A stretch of DNA of 46,322 nucleotides from Kiritimatiellia bacterium (GCA_018401235.1 JAGYLC010000006.1:1-46322); one strand, 5' to 3'; counted from the first letter of the stretch, positions 1 through 8,720 are shown. Notes: generated by a model from the sequence alone, not told the origin. Numbers and translations are program-made.

Positions 1-61
1 CCAGACGCTGTTTAAATTCGGTGCCTAAATAGCTCTGACCTCTCCTCTCTGACCGCTCTTT

Positions 62-628
62 TCACTTCGAACTCAATCCCCGTATCGCCTCGGCATAGAG
101 GCGGTGTTCCTGCTTCAGGATGCGGGTACTGAGGGATTCTTCGGTGTCGTCATCAAGCACGGGGACCACGGCCTGGGCCAGGATGGGACCGTCGTCGAGG
201 TCGGTTGTGACCAGATGCACGGTGCAGCCGCTGAATTTGACCCCGGCCTCCAGGGCCTGTCGTTGTGGATGCAGTCCCTTGAAACTGGGGAGCAGGGACG
301 GGTGGATGTTGAGGATGCGCCCGGAAAAGCGTTCGATAAAATACGGGGTGAGAATGCGCATGAACCCGGCCAGGACGATGTAGTCGCAGCCGGCGGCGTC
401 AATGGCATCCCCGGCTGATTTTTCAAAAGCGGCCCGATCTGATTTGTCGTAAGGAAAGGTTTTGGCGGGAACGTGGCGTTTCTCCGCCTGTTTCAGGGCG
501 GGGGCATTGCTGCGGTCGCTGATCAGCAGTGCAATCTCCGCGTCCAGGGTTGCCTGCTCGATTTCGGATTGAATCGCGAGAAAGTTGGAGCCCCGACCCG
601 AGGCCATCACACCCAGTCGCACGCTCAT
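62..628 (-). CDS. purN: Phosphoribosylglycinamide formyltransferase
   Basis: Transfers a formyl group from 10-formyl-tetrahydrofolate to GAR, the third step of cytoplasmic de novo purine synthesis. The 188-residue protein is close to the usual PurN length. It begins SVRLGVMASGRGSNF (phosphate-binding glycine loop) and carries the catalytic ILNIHPSLLPSFKG segment and a later HLVTTDLDDGPIL segment. The open frame extends further upstream, but that part lies inside purM in another frame. The ATG at 626-628 is preferred because it overlaps the purM stop as ATGA, which implies translational coupling. It is the last gene of a two-gene purM-purN unit. Family and start are well supported. Confidence 0.95.
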   Translation of the reverse strand: MSVRLGVMASGRGSNFLAIQSEIEQATLDAEIALLISDRSNAPALKQAEKRHVPAKTFPYDKSDRAAFEKSAGDAIDAAGCDYIVLAGFMRILTPYFIERFSGRILNIHPSLLPSFKGLHPQRQALEAGVKFSGCTVHLVTTDLDDGPILAQAVVPVLDDDTEESLSTRILKQEHRLYAEAIRGLSSK

Positions 629-1623
629 GCCCAGGGTACCTTCACGTCGATGGTTTCGTCTGCAGTGATCGTGCCCAGTCGCACGGCTTCGGGGAGAACC
701 TCGCGCACGGCGTTTACGTCGGATGGTTTCACCACGATCATCCAGCCAATACCCATGTTGAACGTATGGATCGCATCCTCCAAGCGAATGGCGTCCACCA
801 GACGGCGGGCGGCGGGATTTTTCCATTCCGGCAGGGTCAGGTCCGCCCCTTTTCCGTTGAGGATCCGGGCAAAATTTTCCCGAATGCCGCCACCGGTGAT
901 GTGGGCCATTCCCCGGGGGCGGATTCCCGCCTCCTGCATGGCTTTGACTTCAGGATAGTAGATGCGGGTGGGAGCCAGTAGATCCGGAATCAGCTCGTCC
1001 GGGATCAAGTCCGGGTCGTTTTCGATCAGCTTGCGGACCAGACTGAAGCCGTTTGCGTGCACACCGTTGGAGGGAATGCCCAGGACCACGTCGCCCACTT
1101 CGATTTCATCGGGATTGAGTAAATCAGGCTTTTCGGCCACGCCCACTACAAATCCACTCAGTTCCAGGATGTTCCGGTGCACCAGCCCCGGCATTTCCGC
1201 GGTTTCCCCGCCCGCCAACACGCAATCACAGTCGGCCAGAGCTTGGGTCAGGCCGTCAATCACCCGGGCGATGGGCGCCTCGTCGATATTGTGAATACCG
1301 ATGTAGTCCAGAAACAGCACCGGCATGGCGTTGGAGGTGAGCACGTCGTTCACGTTCATCCCCACCAGATCCACGCCGGCAATTTCGGGCATGTCGTATT
1401 TCAGCAGCAGTTGAATTTTGGTTCCCACCCCGTCACAGGCCACCAGAATCACGGGCTGCTTCCAGGGAGACAAATCGAAGCTGGCGGCAAACAGGCCGAA
1501 CGATTGCATTAGCTTGTGCTTGGTTTCGGTTCGATTGCGCATCACCCCGATGTCGCCCACCAGTTCGGCGGCTTTTTCGGTGTCCACACCGGCGTCTTTA
1601 TAAGAAATCGTTTGTTTTTTCAT
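625..1623 (-). CDS. purM: Phosphoribosylformylglycinamidine cyclo-ligase (AIR synthetase)
   Basis: ATP-dependent ring closure of FGAM to AIR, the fifth step of purine synthesis. At 332 residues it is a normal-length PurM. Visible family features are YKDAGVD near the N-terminus, VACDGVGTK (about residues 62-70), VNDVLTSNA, LAGGETAEMPG and the C-terminal HITGGGIREN. The start ATG at 1621-1623 sits just in front of the conserved YKDAGVD segment. Its stop overlaps the purN start by four bases. The gene points away from the 2041 phosphatase, and a long inverted repeat lies upstream. Nothing is unusual about the enzyme itself. Confidence 0.96.
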   Translation of the reverse strand: MKKQTISYKDAGVDTEKAAELVGDIGVMRNRTETKHKLMQSFGLFAASFDLSPWKQPVILVACDGVGTKIQLLLKYDMPEIAGVDLVGMNVNDVLTSNAMPVLFLDYIGIHNIDEAPIARVIDGLTQALADCDCVLAGGETAEMPGLVHRNILELSGFVVGVAEKPDLLNPDEIEVGDVVLGIPSNGVHANGFSLVRKLIENDPDLIPDELIPDLLAPTRIYYPEVKAMQEAGIRPRGMAHITGGGIRENFARILNGKGADLTLPEWKNPAARRLVDAIRLEDAIHTFNMGIGWMIVVKPSDVNAVREVLPEAVRLGTITADETIDVKVPWA

Positions 1624-1700
1624 GTGAGTCTTGGGTTAAAAATCAGATTTCGTTCGATACTGAATTCCACAAAGGATTGCGAGTCAAAAGCTTGTTTGCT

Positions 1701-1728
1701 ATTGTAACGAAATCAAGATTGAAACCAA
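1701..1728 (-). promoter_or_regulatory. Candidate sigma70-type promoter for purM-purN
   Basis: On the minus strand TTGGTT (1728-1723) is followed by a 16-base spacer and TACAAT (1706-1701), about 78 bases before the purM start. This is a motif match by eye only. No purine operator or riboswitch aptamer was recognised in the leader. Confidence 0.3.
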
Positions 1729-1740
1729 ACACCTCGCTTG

Positions 1741-1902
1741 TCGGGGTGTGCGGAGAAATTCAATTTAGGACTCGCAGTCCCCATAGCCCCCCGTCCCCCC
1801 GCGAGTCCGGTACGGACGGCGCACGCCGGTCCGTACCGATTCGCGGGGGGACGGGGAGGGGGGCGGTAGCAAGAATCGTAAACTGAATCTCTCCGCACCC
1901 CG
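1741..1902. repeat. Long imperfect palindrome (about 160 bp)
   Basis: The outer arms are TCGGGGTGTGCGGAGAAATT on the left and the near complement of CTGAATCTCTCCGCACCCCG on the right. The inner arms (about 1786-1816 and 1829-1866) pair a CCCCCCGTCCCCCCGCGA block with TCGCGGGGGGACGGGGAGGG, then GGTACGGAC with GTCCGTACC, around a centre near 1823. The whole could fold into one long GC-rich hairpin. It lies between divergent genes (purM and the 2041 phosphatase) and has no coding capacity. It could be a MITE-like or REP-like element; no second copy is visible in the window. Confidence 0.75.
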
Positions 1903-2040
1903 AGCTAGCTCAGGGTTTGGGTGGAAATAGCTATCTTCGCGGGGTTTTATATTCGGATTTTACGGCACAGGCATTATTCTAAACTCCCGCGCGTGAGTTA
2001 GGACTTGAGATAGGGCGGGGGGGATGGTAGGCGGCGTGAC

Positions 2041-2700
2041 ATGGAACAACGAACTTTGGTTATCGGCGATGTGCATGGCTGCGCAAAAGAGCTGAAACAA
2101 CTGCTGAAAAAGGTAAAAGCCGATCCTAAACAGGATCGGATCGTCTTTATTGGTGATCTCATTAACAAAGGACCCAGTTCCCGGGGGGTGTGGGAGCTGC
2201 ATCGGGAAATGAACGCGGTGTCGCTGATGGGAAACCACGAGTTGAGCCTACTGGAACTGGTGGAGGGAAAATTCCACAAGCACAGCAAATATTTTGATCT
2301 TCTGCGCAAGGAGTTCGGTAGTCATTTTGATGATTTTGTGGCCGATGTGCATCAATTCCCGCTGTGGCTGGAGGATCACGACTTGATGATGGTGCATGCG
2401 GGACTGGTTCCCGGGTTGCATCCGGACCAAACCGACCCCTGGCATCTGGTGACCATCCGCACCTGGGACGGGGAGGGCCACGACCTGAAAAATGAGGCCA
2501 ACCCTACGTGGTTTGATCTCTATGAGGGAGACGATCTGGTGGTGTTCGGCCATTGGGCCGCGCTGGGCGGCCTGGAACGTCCCAAGGTGATCGGACTGGA
2601 TACAGGCTGTGTCTACGGAGGCAAACTTAGTTGCCTGATTATGCCCGAACGCAAAATTGTCACCGTCTCTGCCAAAAAATCCTACGCGTCTATCTCTTGA
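2041..2700 (+). CDS. PPP-family metallophosphatase (ApaH/PrpA-like)
   Basis: A 219-residue dinuclear metal phosphatase of the calcineurin-like PPP family. The signature motifs are in order: GDVHG (about residues 9-13), GDLINKGP (38-45, the GDxxxRGP position), GNHE (about 63-66), VHAGLVPG (about 118-125) and a late GHW histidine. This set is shared by bacterial protein Ser/Thr phosphatases such as PrpA and by diadenosine tetraphosphatase ApaH, and sequence alone does not separate the two. The ATG at 2041 is preceded by a weak purine-rich stretch. It may be co-transcribed with the following gene. The fold is certain and the substrate is not known. Confidence 0.85.
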   Translation: MEQRTLVIGDVHGCAKELKQLLKKVKADPKQDRIVFIGDLINKGPSSRGVWELHREMNAVSLMGNHELSLLELVEGKFHKHSKYFDLLRKEFGSHFDDFVADVHQFPLWLEDHDLMMVHAGLVPGLHPDQTDPWHLVTIRTWDGEGHDLKNEANPTWFDLYEGDDLVVFGHWAALGGLERPKVIGLDTGCVYGGKLSCLIMPERKIVTVSAKKSYASIS

Positions 2701-2748
2701 ATAAATAGTGCCTTGTCAACTTCTTGTTTTCGTTGTAGGTTCCAATCA

Positions 2749-3156
2749 ATGAACGAACAGAATCAACGCGAAATTATCCGGGAACTTGTGGCTGCTGACC
2801 CGCGCTACAAAGAGGAGGCCTACTGCTTTGTACGTGAAGGCCTGGATTATACTGTGCACGAATTGAATGAGGTGCCTCAGGAGGAAAGCCACCATGTGCG
2901 GGGCTGGGAGTTGACCGCGGGTATTCGGGACTACGCCATTCGCCAATTTGGGCCTATCAGTCTGAGGGTGCTGCGTCACTGGGGGATCAATAGTTCCGAC
3001 GATATTGGCGAAATTGTGTATAATATGATTGATGTGCAGCTGTTGGGCAAAACGGACGAGGACGATAAACAGGATTTCCACCGGGTGTTCGATTTCGAGC
3101 GGGCGTTCCGGGATCCCTTTCTGCCCACGGCCCAACTCGAGGGCGATACGGACTGA
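2749..3156 (+). CDS. Minf_1886 family protein (PVC-associated, unknown function)
   Basis: A 135-residue soluble protein matching from memory the family named Minf_1886, found mainly in Planctomycetes and Verrucomicrobia. Recognisable conserved stretches are DPRYKEEAYCFVREGLDYTV, a GWELTAGIRDYAIRQFGP segment, VLRHWGINSSDDIGEIVYNM, and a KTDEDDKQDF tail. No catalytic motif or membrane segment is seen and the function is unknown. A TTG-initiated form would add 12 residues, but the ATG at 2749 sits at the usual family start. The gene ends 9 bases before uvrC, so the two are probably co-transcribed. Its presence is one of the best taxonomic hints in the window. Confidence 0.85.
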   Translation: MNEQNQREIIRELVAADPRYKEEAYCFVREGLDYTVHELNEVPQEESHHVRGWELTAGIRDYAIRQFGPISLRVLRHWGINSSDDIGEIVYNMIDVQLLGKTDEDDKQDFHRVFDFERAFRDPFLPTAQLEGDTD

Positions 3157-3165
3157 GGATTCCTC

Positions 3166-4635
3166 ATGACCATCACCGAGGATCTGAAAACCAAGCTGGC
3201 CATGCTGCCCGCGAAACCGGGCGTGTACCTGATGCGCGACCGTCATGGCAAGGTCATTTACGTGGGCAAAGCCAAATCCCTGCGGAATCGGGTCCGGAAT
3301 TATTTTCAATCCGCCACCCTCAAGCGCTCCGACCCCAAGATTCGTGGTCTCATCAACAGCATTTCCGATCTCGAAACCATTGTGGTTCATAACGAGGCCG
3401 AGGCCATTCTCACGGAAGGCCGGCTGATCAAGGAATACAAACCCTACTACAACACCCTGTTCAAAGACGACAAGCGCTTCATCCTGTTGCGCATCCATCT
3501 GAAAGATCCCTATCCGGCCTTCCGGGTGGCCCGCATCCGCAAACCGGACGGTGCCACTTATTTGGGTCCCTATGCCTCCTCGACCGCCGCCCGGGTGGCC
3601 AAAGAATTCGTGGAAACCCACTACGGATTGCGGCGCTGTCGGCCCCTGGTTCCCGGCGAGGAGCAGCATCGTCACTGCCTGGCCGATATTGTAAGTTTCT
3701 GCTCCGCCCCCTGCATCGGGCGGATTGACCAGGAGGCTTACCGGGCCCGCGCAAGTGAGGCGGTCGCCTTTCTGCGGGGAGAGCGTCGGGAGGTGCTCAA
3801 AGAGTTGGAACATAAAATGACAGAGGCGGCCGCTGATATGAAATTCGAAAAGGCCGCGCAGTTCCGGGATACGCTTTTTCATCTGCGGCGAGTGATCAAA
3901 CAGCGGGCCAGCGGAACCCATGACATCGAACGGCTGGAGGCCGAAGCGGTGGATGGACTGCGTCAACTGAAGCAGGAACTGAAGCTTCCGCATCTGCCCA
4001 GGGTGATTGAAACCTTCGACATCTCCAACACCGGCGGTACCGAAGCGGTGGCCAGCATGGTCTGTTCGGTGGAGGGTCGTCCTCAGCGGAATCGCTATAA
4101 ACGCTTTAAGATAAAATACACCACTGGGCCCGACGATCCGGCCATGATGGCCGAGGCGGCGCATCGACATTATTCGAGGTTGCTCAAAGAGAAAAAACCG
4201 CTTCCGGATCTGGTGGTGTTCGACGGGGGGATCACCCAACTTCGGGCCGGACGCAGATCGTTGGATGCTCTGGGGCTCACCGAACTGCCGGCCGTGGGCT
4301 TGGCCAAACGCTATGAGGAAGTAGTCTGGGACATTCAAAACGAACAACCTCCCTTACGTTTGCCTCTAAACTCACCGGGTCTTAAAATTCTCCGGGCCAT
4401 TCGCGACGAGGCTCACCGCTTCGCCCTGACCTATCACCGAAGTCTGCGCGACCGCCGCATCCGCGAATCCCTCCTCGACGACATCCCCGGTATCGGCGAG
4501 AAACGAAAGATACTACTGCTCAGGTATTTTGGATCCGTACAGAGCCTGCGCAAAGCATCGGAATCCACCATCGCCCGGGTCCCCGGCATTGGCCCCCGGT
4601 TTGCCGAGACTCTCTATCGGCATTTGCACAGTTGA
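3166..4635 (+). CDS. uvrC: Excinuclease ABC subunit C, compact form
   Basis: Dual-incision nuclease of nucleotide excision repair, acting with UvrA and UvrB. Domains in order are GIY-YIG nuclease (GVYLM at 19-23, VIYVGKAKSLRNRV at 30-43), a four-cysteine cluster (C158, C171, C179, C183, the spacing of the UvrC Fe-S site), a UVR motif (about 211-246), the RNase H-like nuclease (FDISNTGG with D285, VVFDGG with D353, RDEAHRFA with H417) and a C-terminal helix-hairpin-helix pair (IPGIGEKRK and VPGIGPRFAE). At 489 residues it is roughly 110 shorter than typical UvrC. The stretch between the UVR motif and the RNase H-like domain is almost absent (about 247-275). All visible catalytic motifs are intact, so it should be active. 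Confidence 0.95.
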   Translation: MTITEDLKTKLAMLPAKPGVYLMRDRHGKVIYVGKAKSLRNRVRNYFQSATLKRSDPKIRGLINSISDLETIVVHNEAEAILTEGRLIKEYKPYYNTLFKDDKRFILLRIHLKDPYPAFRVARIRKPDGATYLGPYASSTAARVAKEFVETHYGLRRCRPLVPGEEQHRHCLADIVSFCSAPCIGRIDQEAYRARASEAVAFLRGERREVLKELEHKMTEAAADMKFEKAAQFRDTLFHLRRVIKQRASGTHDIERLEAEAVDGLRQLKQELKLPHLPRVIETFDISNTGGTEAVASMVCSVEGRPQRNRYKRFKIKYTTGPDDPAMMAEAAHRHYSRLLKEKKPLPDLVVFDGGITQLRAGRRSLDALGLTELPAVGLAKRYEEVVWDIQNEQPPLRLPLNSPGLKILRAIRDEAHRFALTYHRSLRDRRIRESLLDDIPGIGEKRKILLLRYFGSVQSLRKASESTIARVPGIGPRFAETLYRHLHS

Positions 4636-5010
4636 TTTGGATTTCCAACGGATGGCTTATATTCTTAAAGACGGAAATCCATCTGTGGGTTTTCAATTCA
4701 CACAGGATCACTCTTGAAATATCTACCTCTACGAGAGACAGAGCAGTTCGTATATCGTGGGCAGCCCAGATCGGGATAAGCTTTGCCGTGAGGCGGCACG
4801 TGCAGTTCATTCGCAGCGAAGCATCGATATGGTTGAAAGAGCCCTCGATGATACGGATCGTGGAGTGAGATTTTGGGGGGGGTAATGGGGGTTATGACTA
4901 CTACAAAAGGAATCGACAGTTCCAAATTGAGTTCGCCAGTTTGAGGATAAGCCCCCTTATTTCTCCTCCTGACTTGATCTATTTCGTGATCCTGCGTAGG
5001 GGTACGTGTT
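4636..5010. other. Intergenic region, mostly without features
   Basis: These 375 bases between uvrC and the membrane protein carry no convincing intact gene, RNA or terminator. The only structure noticed is a short open frame (4718-4885) that reads like a remnant of a helical-repeat protein, followed by a run of eight G residues at 4875-4882. Confidence 0.5.
4718..4885 (+). pseudogene. Possible remnant of a HEAT-like repeat protein
   Basis: An open frame of 55 codons without a proper start contains SPDRDKLCREAARAVHSQ and ALDDTDRGVRFWG, which have the look of HEAT/PBS-type helical repeats (for example those attached to some sulfatases). At the G8 run a one-base slip would extend it with VMGVMTTTKG. 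There is no start codon, no upstream domain and no clear Shine-Dalgarno sequence, so it is probably a decayed fragment. The assignment rests on residue pattern only and is weak. Confidence 0.3.
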
Positions 5011-6930
5011 ATGATTACCCCTCGACCGCCACTTGATTCGAATCCTAAACGGGCATTGGAGATGTTGCTCTTCGCCGTACTGGCGTTCGGGATTTCGTTG
5101 TGGATTGGGGGGGCTGTATATTCCAACCAGCTTTTGATGACCGATGAGGGGAATGCTCTTTTTCAGGCGCATAACTTTCTCGATGGCACTCACAGCCGTA
5201 ATCCGAAGGGGTTCATGGATCTGGTGGCGTACGACTCGATGACGATTGTTCCTGATAGGGATTGGAAATCTCGGTTTTCGCCCGGGCATCCGTTCTGGTT
5301 GGTGCCGGGGGTGTGGATTGGCTGGCCGCAGCTGATGACGGCGATTTCCGCGGCTGTGACCATGATGGCTATGTATGGAATTGGCTGGCGGTTGAGGATT
5401 CCCCGCATTTTTATGCCCATTCTACTGCTTGCTTCTCCTTTTTTTCTTTATTTGCACGGCACACTGCTTCCCCAGACCAGCGGCATGGTGTTCGCTACCC
5501 TGTATTTGATGGGCTATCTGAAGTGGCGACAGGAACGCAGCCTGCTCTGGGCGTTTCTGACCGGGTTGTGTTGGAGTCTGCTATTGCAGATTCGGCCTCT
5601 AAGCGCATTATTTATTACGGTACCCTTTTGGATTGATCTGCTACTGGAAACCAAGCGAAATCGGCGGAATTGGTCGGCCTGGATGGGACTTTTTTTATAT
5701 ATTCTGGCCTGCTTGATCGGGGGCTGGGCGTTTTTGCGTTATAACAAAGTGTCCACCCAGGATCCCCTGCTGGTGAGCTATTTGGAGCATGAATCCAGCG
5801 AGAATTGGGGATTCGGGATCCGGCGCACTCAGGGGGGGGATGTGGAAAAAATCCACCATTCCATTCAGCGGGGGGCTATTCAACTTTGGCGGAATTTGCG
5901 TGATCTGGATCGTTGGCTGCTGGGAACGTTTCCGGGTACATTGATTGTGTGGGCGGGAGTGATGGCGCACGGGTGGAGTAGACGGTGGAGCGGGATCATT
6001 TTCGGGGTGATCGTCACCGTGGCTCTGGGATATATGGGATTTTGGTACGATGGGGGATCCGAGGTGGGACCGCTTCATTTTGCGGATATTCTTCCGTATA
6101 TTCTGATTGCGGGGGGGCTGGGGCTTTCGCGAATTTGGCGGCGTATGCATCGTCACCGACTTCGTCGGGATGTGTTGTTCGCGGTGCTTGCGGTTGGGAT
6201 GTTATATATGTCCATTCCCTTTGCCACCCGGAAGGCGCTGGATCTACGCAGGGCAAACGCGAGTAGCTGGAGGATCTCCAGTATGGTCGACTCACTGCCC
6301 GAACCCAGTTTGCTATTTCTTCCCGAGCAAATTGATCGGGATTCGGTATTGTTTGCCAACCTGGCTCTTAACGCAAGGGGATTGAAGAATCCGGTGTTGC
6401 GTCTGCAGGCACGCCCGGAGAATCGTCCCGCACTGGCGGCTTCCTTTCCTGACCGAACGGCCTTTGTGCTGGATCTGGAGCCGGAGGTTGCCTTGAATCC
6501 GCTCAAAGAGGAATGGGCCTCCCCGCGAAGGACGGCGACCAACAGCCATCATTCCCGTGAAACCGGTCGCAATGTGGAAACCACCCGGATCGCGGACGCC
6601 GAAAGCGACAACGCCGGGTTCCTGTTTTACGGGTGGTATCCCTTTTTGCCGCCGGGAATTTACGAGTGTCGATTTGATTTGCGCTGGTCCGGAGTGGTGG
6701 AAGATCGTCCTTTGCGTTTGGAGGTGATGACAGATCTGGGGCAAACCTCTCTGGGTACGCAGTCCCTCGATGCGGGGTTGGATGAAACCGTAATTCGCTT
6801 TGAACTCAAGCAGGCCCGCCGGGTGGAACCGCGGGTTTATTATGGTGGCAGTGGCACGGTGACTCTGCGCGACGTCTCTTTCCGCCAACTCACGGACGTA
6901 TACGCTGAAACCGGAAGATCCGGGCTCTAA
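5011..6930 (+). CDS. Polytopic membrane protein, GT-C/GT39-like glycosyltransferase candidate
   Basis: A 639-residue inner-membrane protein. A first helix (about 17-35) is followed by a loop with LLMTDEGNALFQ (D45, E46), the position where GT-C enzymes such as ArnT and PMT-like mannosyltransferases keep an acidic catalytic or metal residue in the first external loop. About 8-9 more hydrophobic segments run to about residue 410. The rest (about 420-639) is a soluble and probably periplasmic region, ending in a beta-rich module (PFLPPGIYECRFDLRWSG) resembling a carbohydrate-binding jelly roll. This suggests transfer of sugar from a polyprenyl-linked donor, but donor and acceptor are unknown. 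It stands alone with no glycan gene cluster nearby. Confidence 0.6.
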   Translation: MITPRPPLDSNPKRALEMLLFAVLAFGISLWIGGAVYSNQLLMTDEGNALFQAHNFLDGTHSRNPKGFMDLVAYDSMTIVPDRDWKSRFSPGHPFWLVPGVWIGWPQLMTAISAAVTMMAMYGIGWRLRIPRIFMPILLLASPFFLYLHGTLLPQTSGMVFATLYLMGYLKWRQERSLLWAFLTGLCWSLLLQIRPLSALFITVPFWIDLLLETKRNRRNWSAWMGLFLYILACLIGGWAFLRYNKVSTQDPLLVSYLEHESSENWGFGIRRTQGGDVEKIHHSIQRGAIQLWRNLRDLDRWLLGTFPGTLIVWAGVMAHGWSRRWSGIIFGVIVTVALGYMGFWYDGGSEVGPLHFADILPYILIAGGLGLSRIWRRMHRHRLRRDVLFAVLAVGMLYMSIPFATRKALDLRRANASSWRISSMVDSLPEPSLLFLPEQIDRDSVLFANLALNARGLKNPVLRLQARPENRPALAASFPDRTAFVLDLEPEVALNPLKEEWASPRRTATNSHHSRETGRNVETTRIADAESDNAGFLFYGWYPFLPPGIYECRFDLRWSGVVEDRPLRLEVMTDLGQTSLGTQSLDAGLDETVIRFELKQARRVEPRVYYGGSGTVTLRDVSFRQLTDVYAETGRSGL

Positions 6931-7174
6931 CCTACCAGCCATACTTCCTTCCGTTTGCATCTCGCACTGCTTGTGGGCCTAGGCATGATGACGTCGGTGG
7001 TGCGCTTCTCCGGGATCTTCTTGCTGTTAAGTAGCTGCTCAGCATCGGGGTAGACTAGTGGAAATGAGTAAGGTGGAACGTCTGCTCCTGCGCTGGATCG
7101 CGCCGGTGTTGGAGGAGGAATGACCAAATGAATTCCCCCGTTGACCTATGGGTTTTTATGGGTAAGTTACACCG

Positions 7175-8164
7175 ATGGATATTTTGATTCGAATTCTCAT
7201 TGGGTCTTGGGCGACGCTGCAAATGATGGCTCCGTATTTGTTGCTGGGGTTCCTGCTGTCCGGAATCCTCTCGGTGGTGCTGCCGGTTTCGCTGGTGAAG
7301 CGTCATTTATCCCGTAAAGGCAAGACATCGGTATGTAAAAGTGCGTTGATGGGGGTGCCACTTCCGCTGTGCAGTTGCGGGGTGCTGCCGGTGGCGACCT
7401 GGATTCGGCGTCACGGAGCCTCCAAGGGGTCTACCGGAGCATTTCTATTGTCGACGCCTCAAACCGGGGTGGATGAATTTATGGTGGCCTTGGGAATGTT
7501 GGGATTGGGTTTTGCCATTTTCACTCCTGCGGCGGCTTTGGTGTCGGGAGTGATTCTGGGATTGATTTTGAATCTGTTTCGTGACGATCCGGTCGTCGAG
7601 GAAGAAGAGGAAATCTCTGATGCGCCCAAATCGCCGGTGCTGGTGCGAATATTCCGGCATGGCTTTGTGACCATTGCCGGGGATATCGCCATTCCGCTGT
7701 CCATTGGAATTTTTATGTCGGGATTGTTGTCCGCATTTGTGGATCCCAACTCTTTTGCCGAGATCGGGGATGGATTGATCGCGAAGCTGATTGTGGTGGC
7801 CGCCGCGACTCCTCTGTATGTGTGCGCCACGGCTTCGGTTCCGATTGGGGCCTCGATGCTGGTAGCCGGACTGTCTCCGGGAACGGTGTTCGTTTTTTTG
7901 ATGGCCGGTCCGGCCACCAATGCCGCTACCTTCACTACGATCAGCAAATTGCTGGGAAAACGGGAGGCACTGACCTATCTGGTCAGCGCCATCGTACTGG
8001 CGGTGCTCATGGGCTATGCACTGGACTTTTTGGTGCCGGTGTTGCCGGAAATAAAGGCCGTGCATGTGCACGATCATTGCGGGGACTCCATTTTCCCCAC
8101 TTTGGCGGCGGTGCTGCTGATCCTTACGCTGGTGATGGGCAACGTACTACGCAATCGGAGCTGA
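7175..8164 (+). CDS. SO_0444-type Cu/Zn efflux permease
   Basis: A 329-residue multi-spanning permease of the ArsP_1/DUF318 superfamily. The PLPLCSCGVLPVATW motif, with a paired cysteine CSC, a second-half repeat TPLYVCATASVPIGASM, and a charged cytoplasmic loop (EEEEEISDAPKS) are diagnostic of the SO_0444 family of Cu/Zn efflux transporters. A HVHDHC cluster in the last periplasmic or cytoplasmic loop is a likely metal site. The gene is followed 7 bases later by a methyltransferase. A TTGACC/TAAGTT pair at 7141-7168 would place transcription start almost on the ATG; this is speculative. The family assignment is strong, while the substrate is inferred from the family. Confidence 0.85.
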   Translation: MDILIRILIGSWATLQMMAPYLLLGFLLSGILSVVLPVSLVKRHLSRKGKTSVCKSALMGVPLPLCSCGVLPVATWIRRHGASKGSTGAFLLSTPQTGVDEFMVALGMLGLGFAIFTPAAALVSGVILGLILNLFRDDPVVEEEEEISDAPKSPVLVRIFRHGFVTIAGDIAIPLSIGIFMSGLLSAFVDPNSFAEIGDGLIAKLIVVAAATPLYVCATASVPIGASMLVAGLSPGTVFVFLMAGPATNAATFTTISKLLGKREALTYLVSAIVLAVLMGYALDFLVPVLPEIKAVHVHDHCGDSIFPTLAAVLLILTLVMGNVLRNRS

Positions 8165-8171
8165 GATCACG

Positions 8172-8720
8172 ATGAGCGTACTGCCAGTTGAAATTGATCT
8201 CCCGCCCGTGCATCTGCCCCATCATGTGGAGATTTTGTTACAGCAGACGGCGGAAGCGATGGAGGATTGGCAGGGAAACCGTGAAAACCACACCTTTGTG
8301 CCGGCGGATTATGTGTTGGTATTTGATGCCCTGTGTGCGTTGCGTCCACGGATGACGGTGCCCAAGCCCTACTTTCTGGAGTGGGGAAGTGGAGTGGGTA
8401 TCGTGACCTTGCTGGCGGCCTCGCTGGGGTGGAGCGCAAGTGGCATTGAACTTCAGCCGGGACTGGTGCGGGAGAGCCGGTCCATCGCCAGGATGTTTGA
8501 TATCCCCGCCACTTTCATAAACGGCAGTTTTTTTCCACAGGATAAAGAGGCGGTGGACAACCTGGAAGAGATCTGCCGCAAGGTGAATTTGCTTTACGTC
8601 TATCCCTGGCCGGACCAGGAATTGGAAATATTCGATCTCTTCGACCGCATGGCCAAACCCGGCACCTTCCTGCTCACGTACTATGGTACGGAGGATGTGA
8701 GGGTGTTTCGGAAGGATTGA
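8172..8720 (+). CDS. Class I SAM-dependent methyltransferase
   Basis: A 182-residue Rossmann-like methyltransferase. Motif I is LEWGSGVGIVTLLAA (about residues 67-81) and the acidic ribose-binding residue is in SGIELQPG (about 89-96). NLLYVYPWPDQE (about 139-150) fills the motif IV position. The overall layout resembles small unassigned methyltransferases that act on proteins or metabolites. It begins only 7 bases after the Cu/Zn efflux permease and is therefore probably co-transcribed with it, but no link to metal export is known. The substrate cannot be predicted. Confidence 0.75.
   Translation: MSVLPVEIDLPPVHLPHHVEILLQQTAEAMEDWQGNRENHTFVPADYVLVFDALCALRPRMTVPKPYFLEWGSGVGIVTLLAASLGWSASGIELQPGLVRESRSIARMFDIPATFINGSFFPQDKEAVDNLEEICRKVNLLYVYPWPDQELEIFDLFDRMAKPGTFLLTYYGTEDVRVFRKD

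Noticed and set aside
1-61. Pyrimidine-rich start of the window as a gene
   Set aside because: Only a CTCTGACCTCTC-type repeat is seen downstream of purN; no coding feature.
2746-4347. 533-codon open frame on the minus strand across uvrC
   Set aside because: Antisense shadow of uvrC and the Minf_1886 gene. No motif, start context or domain.
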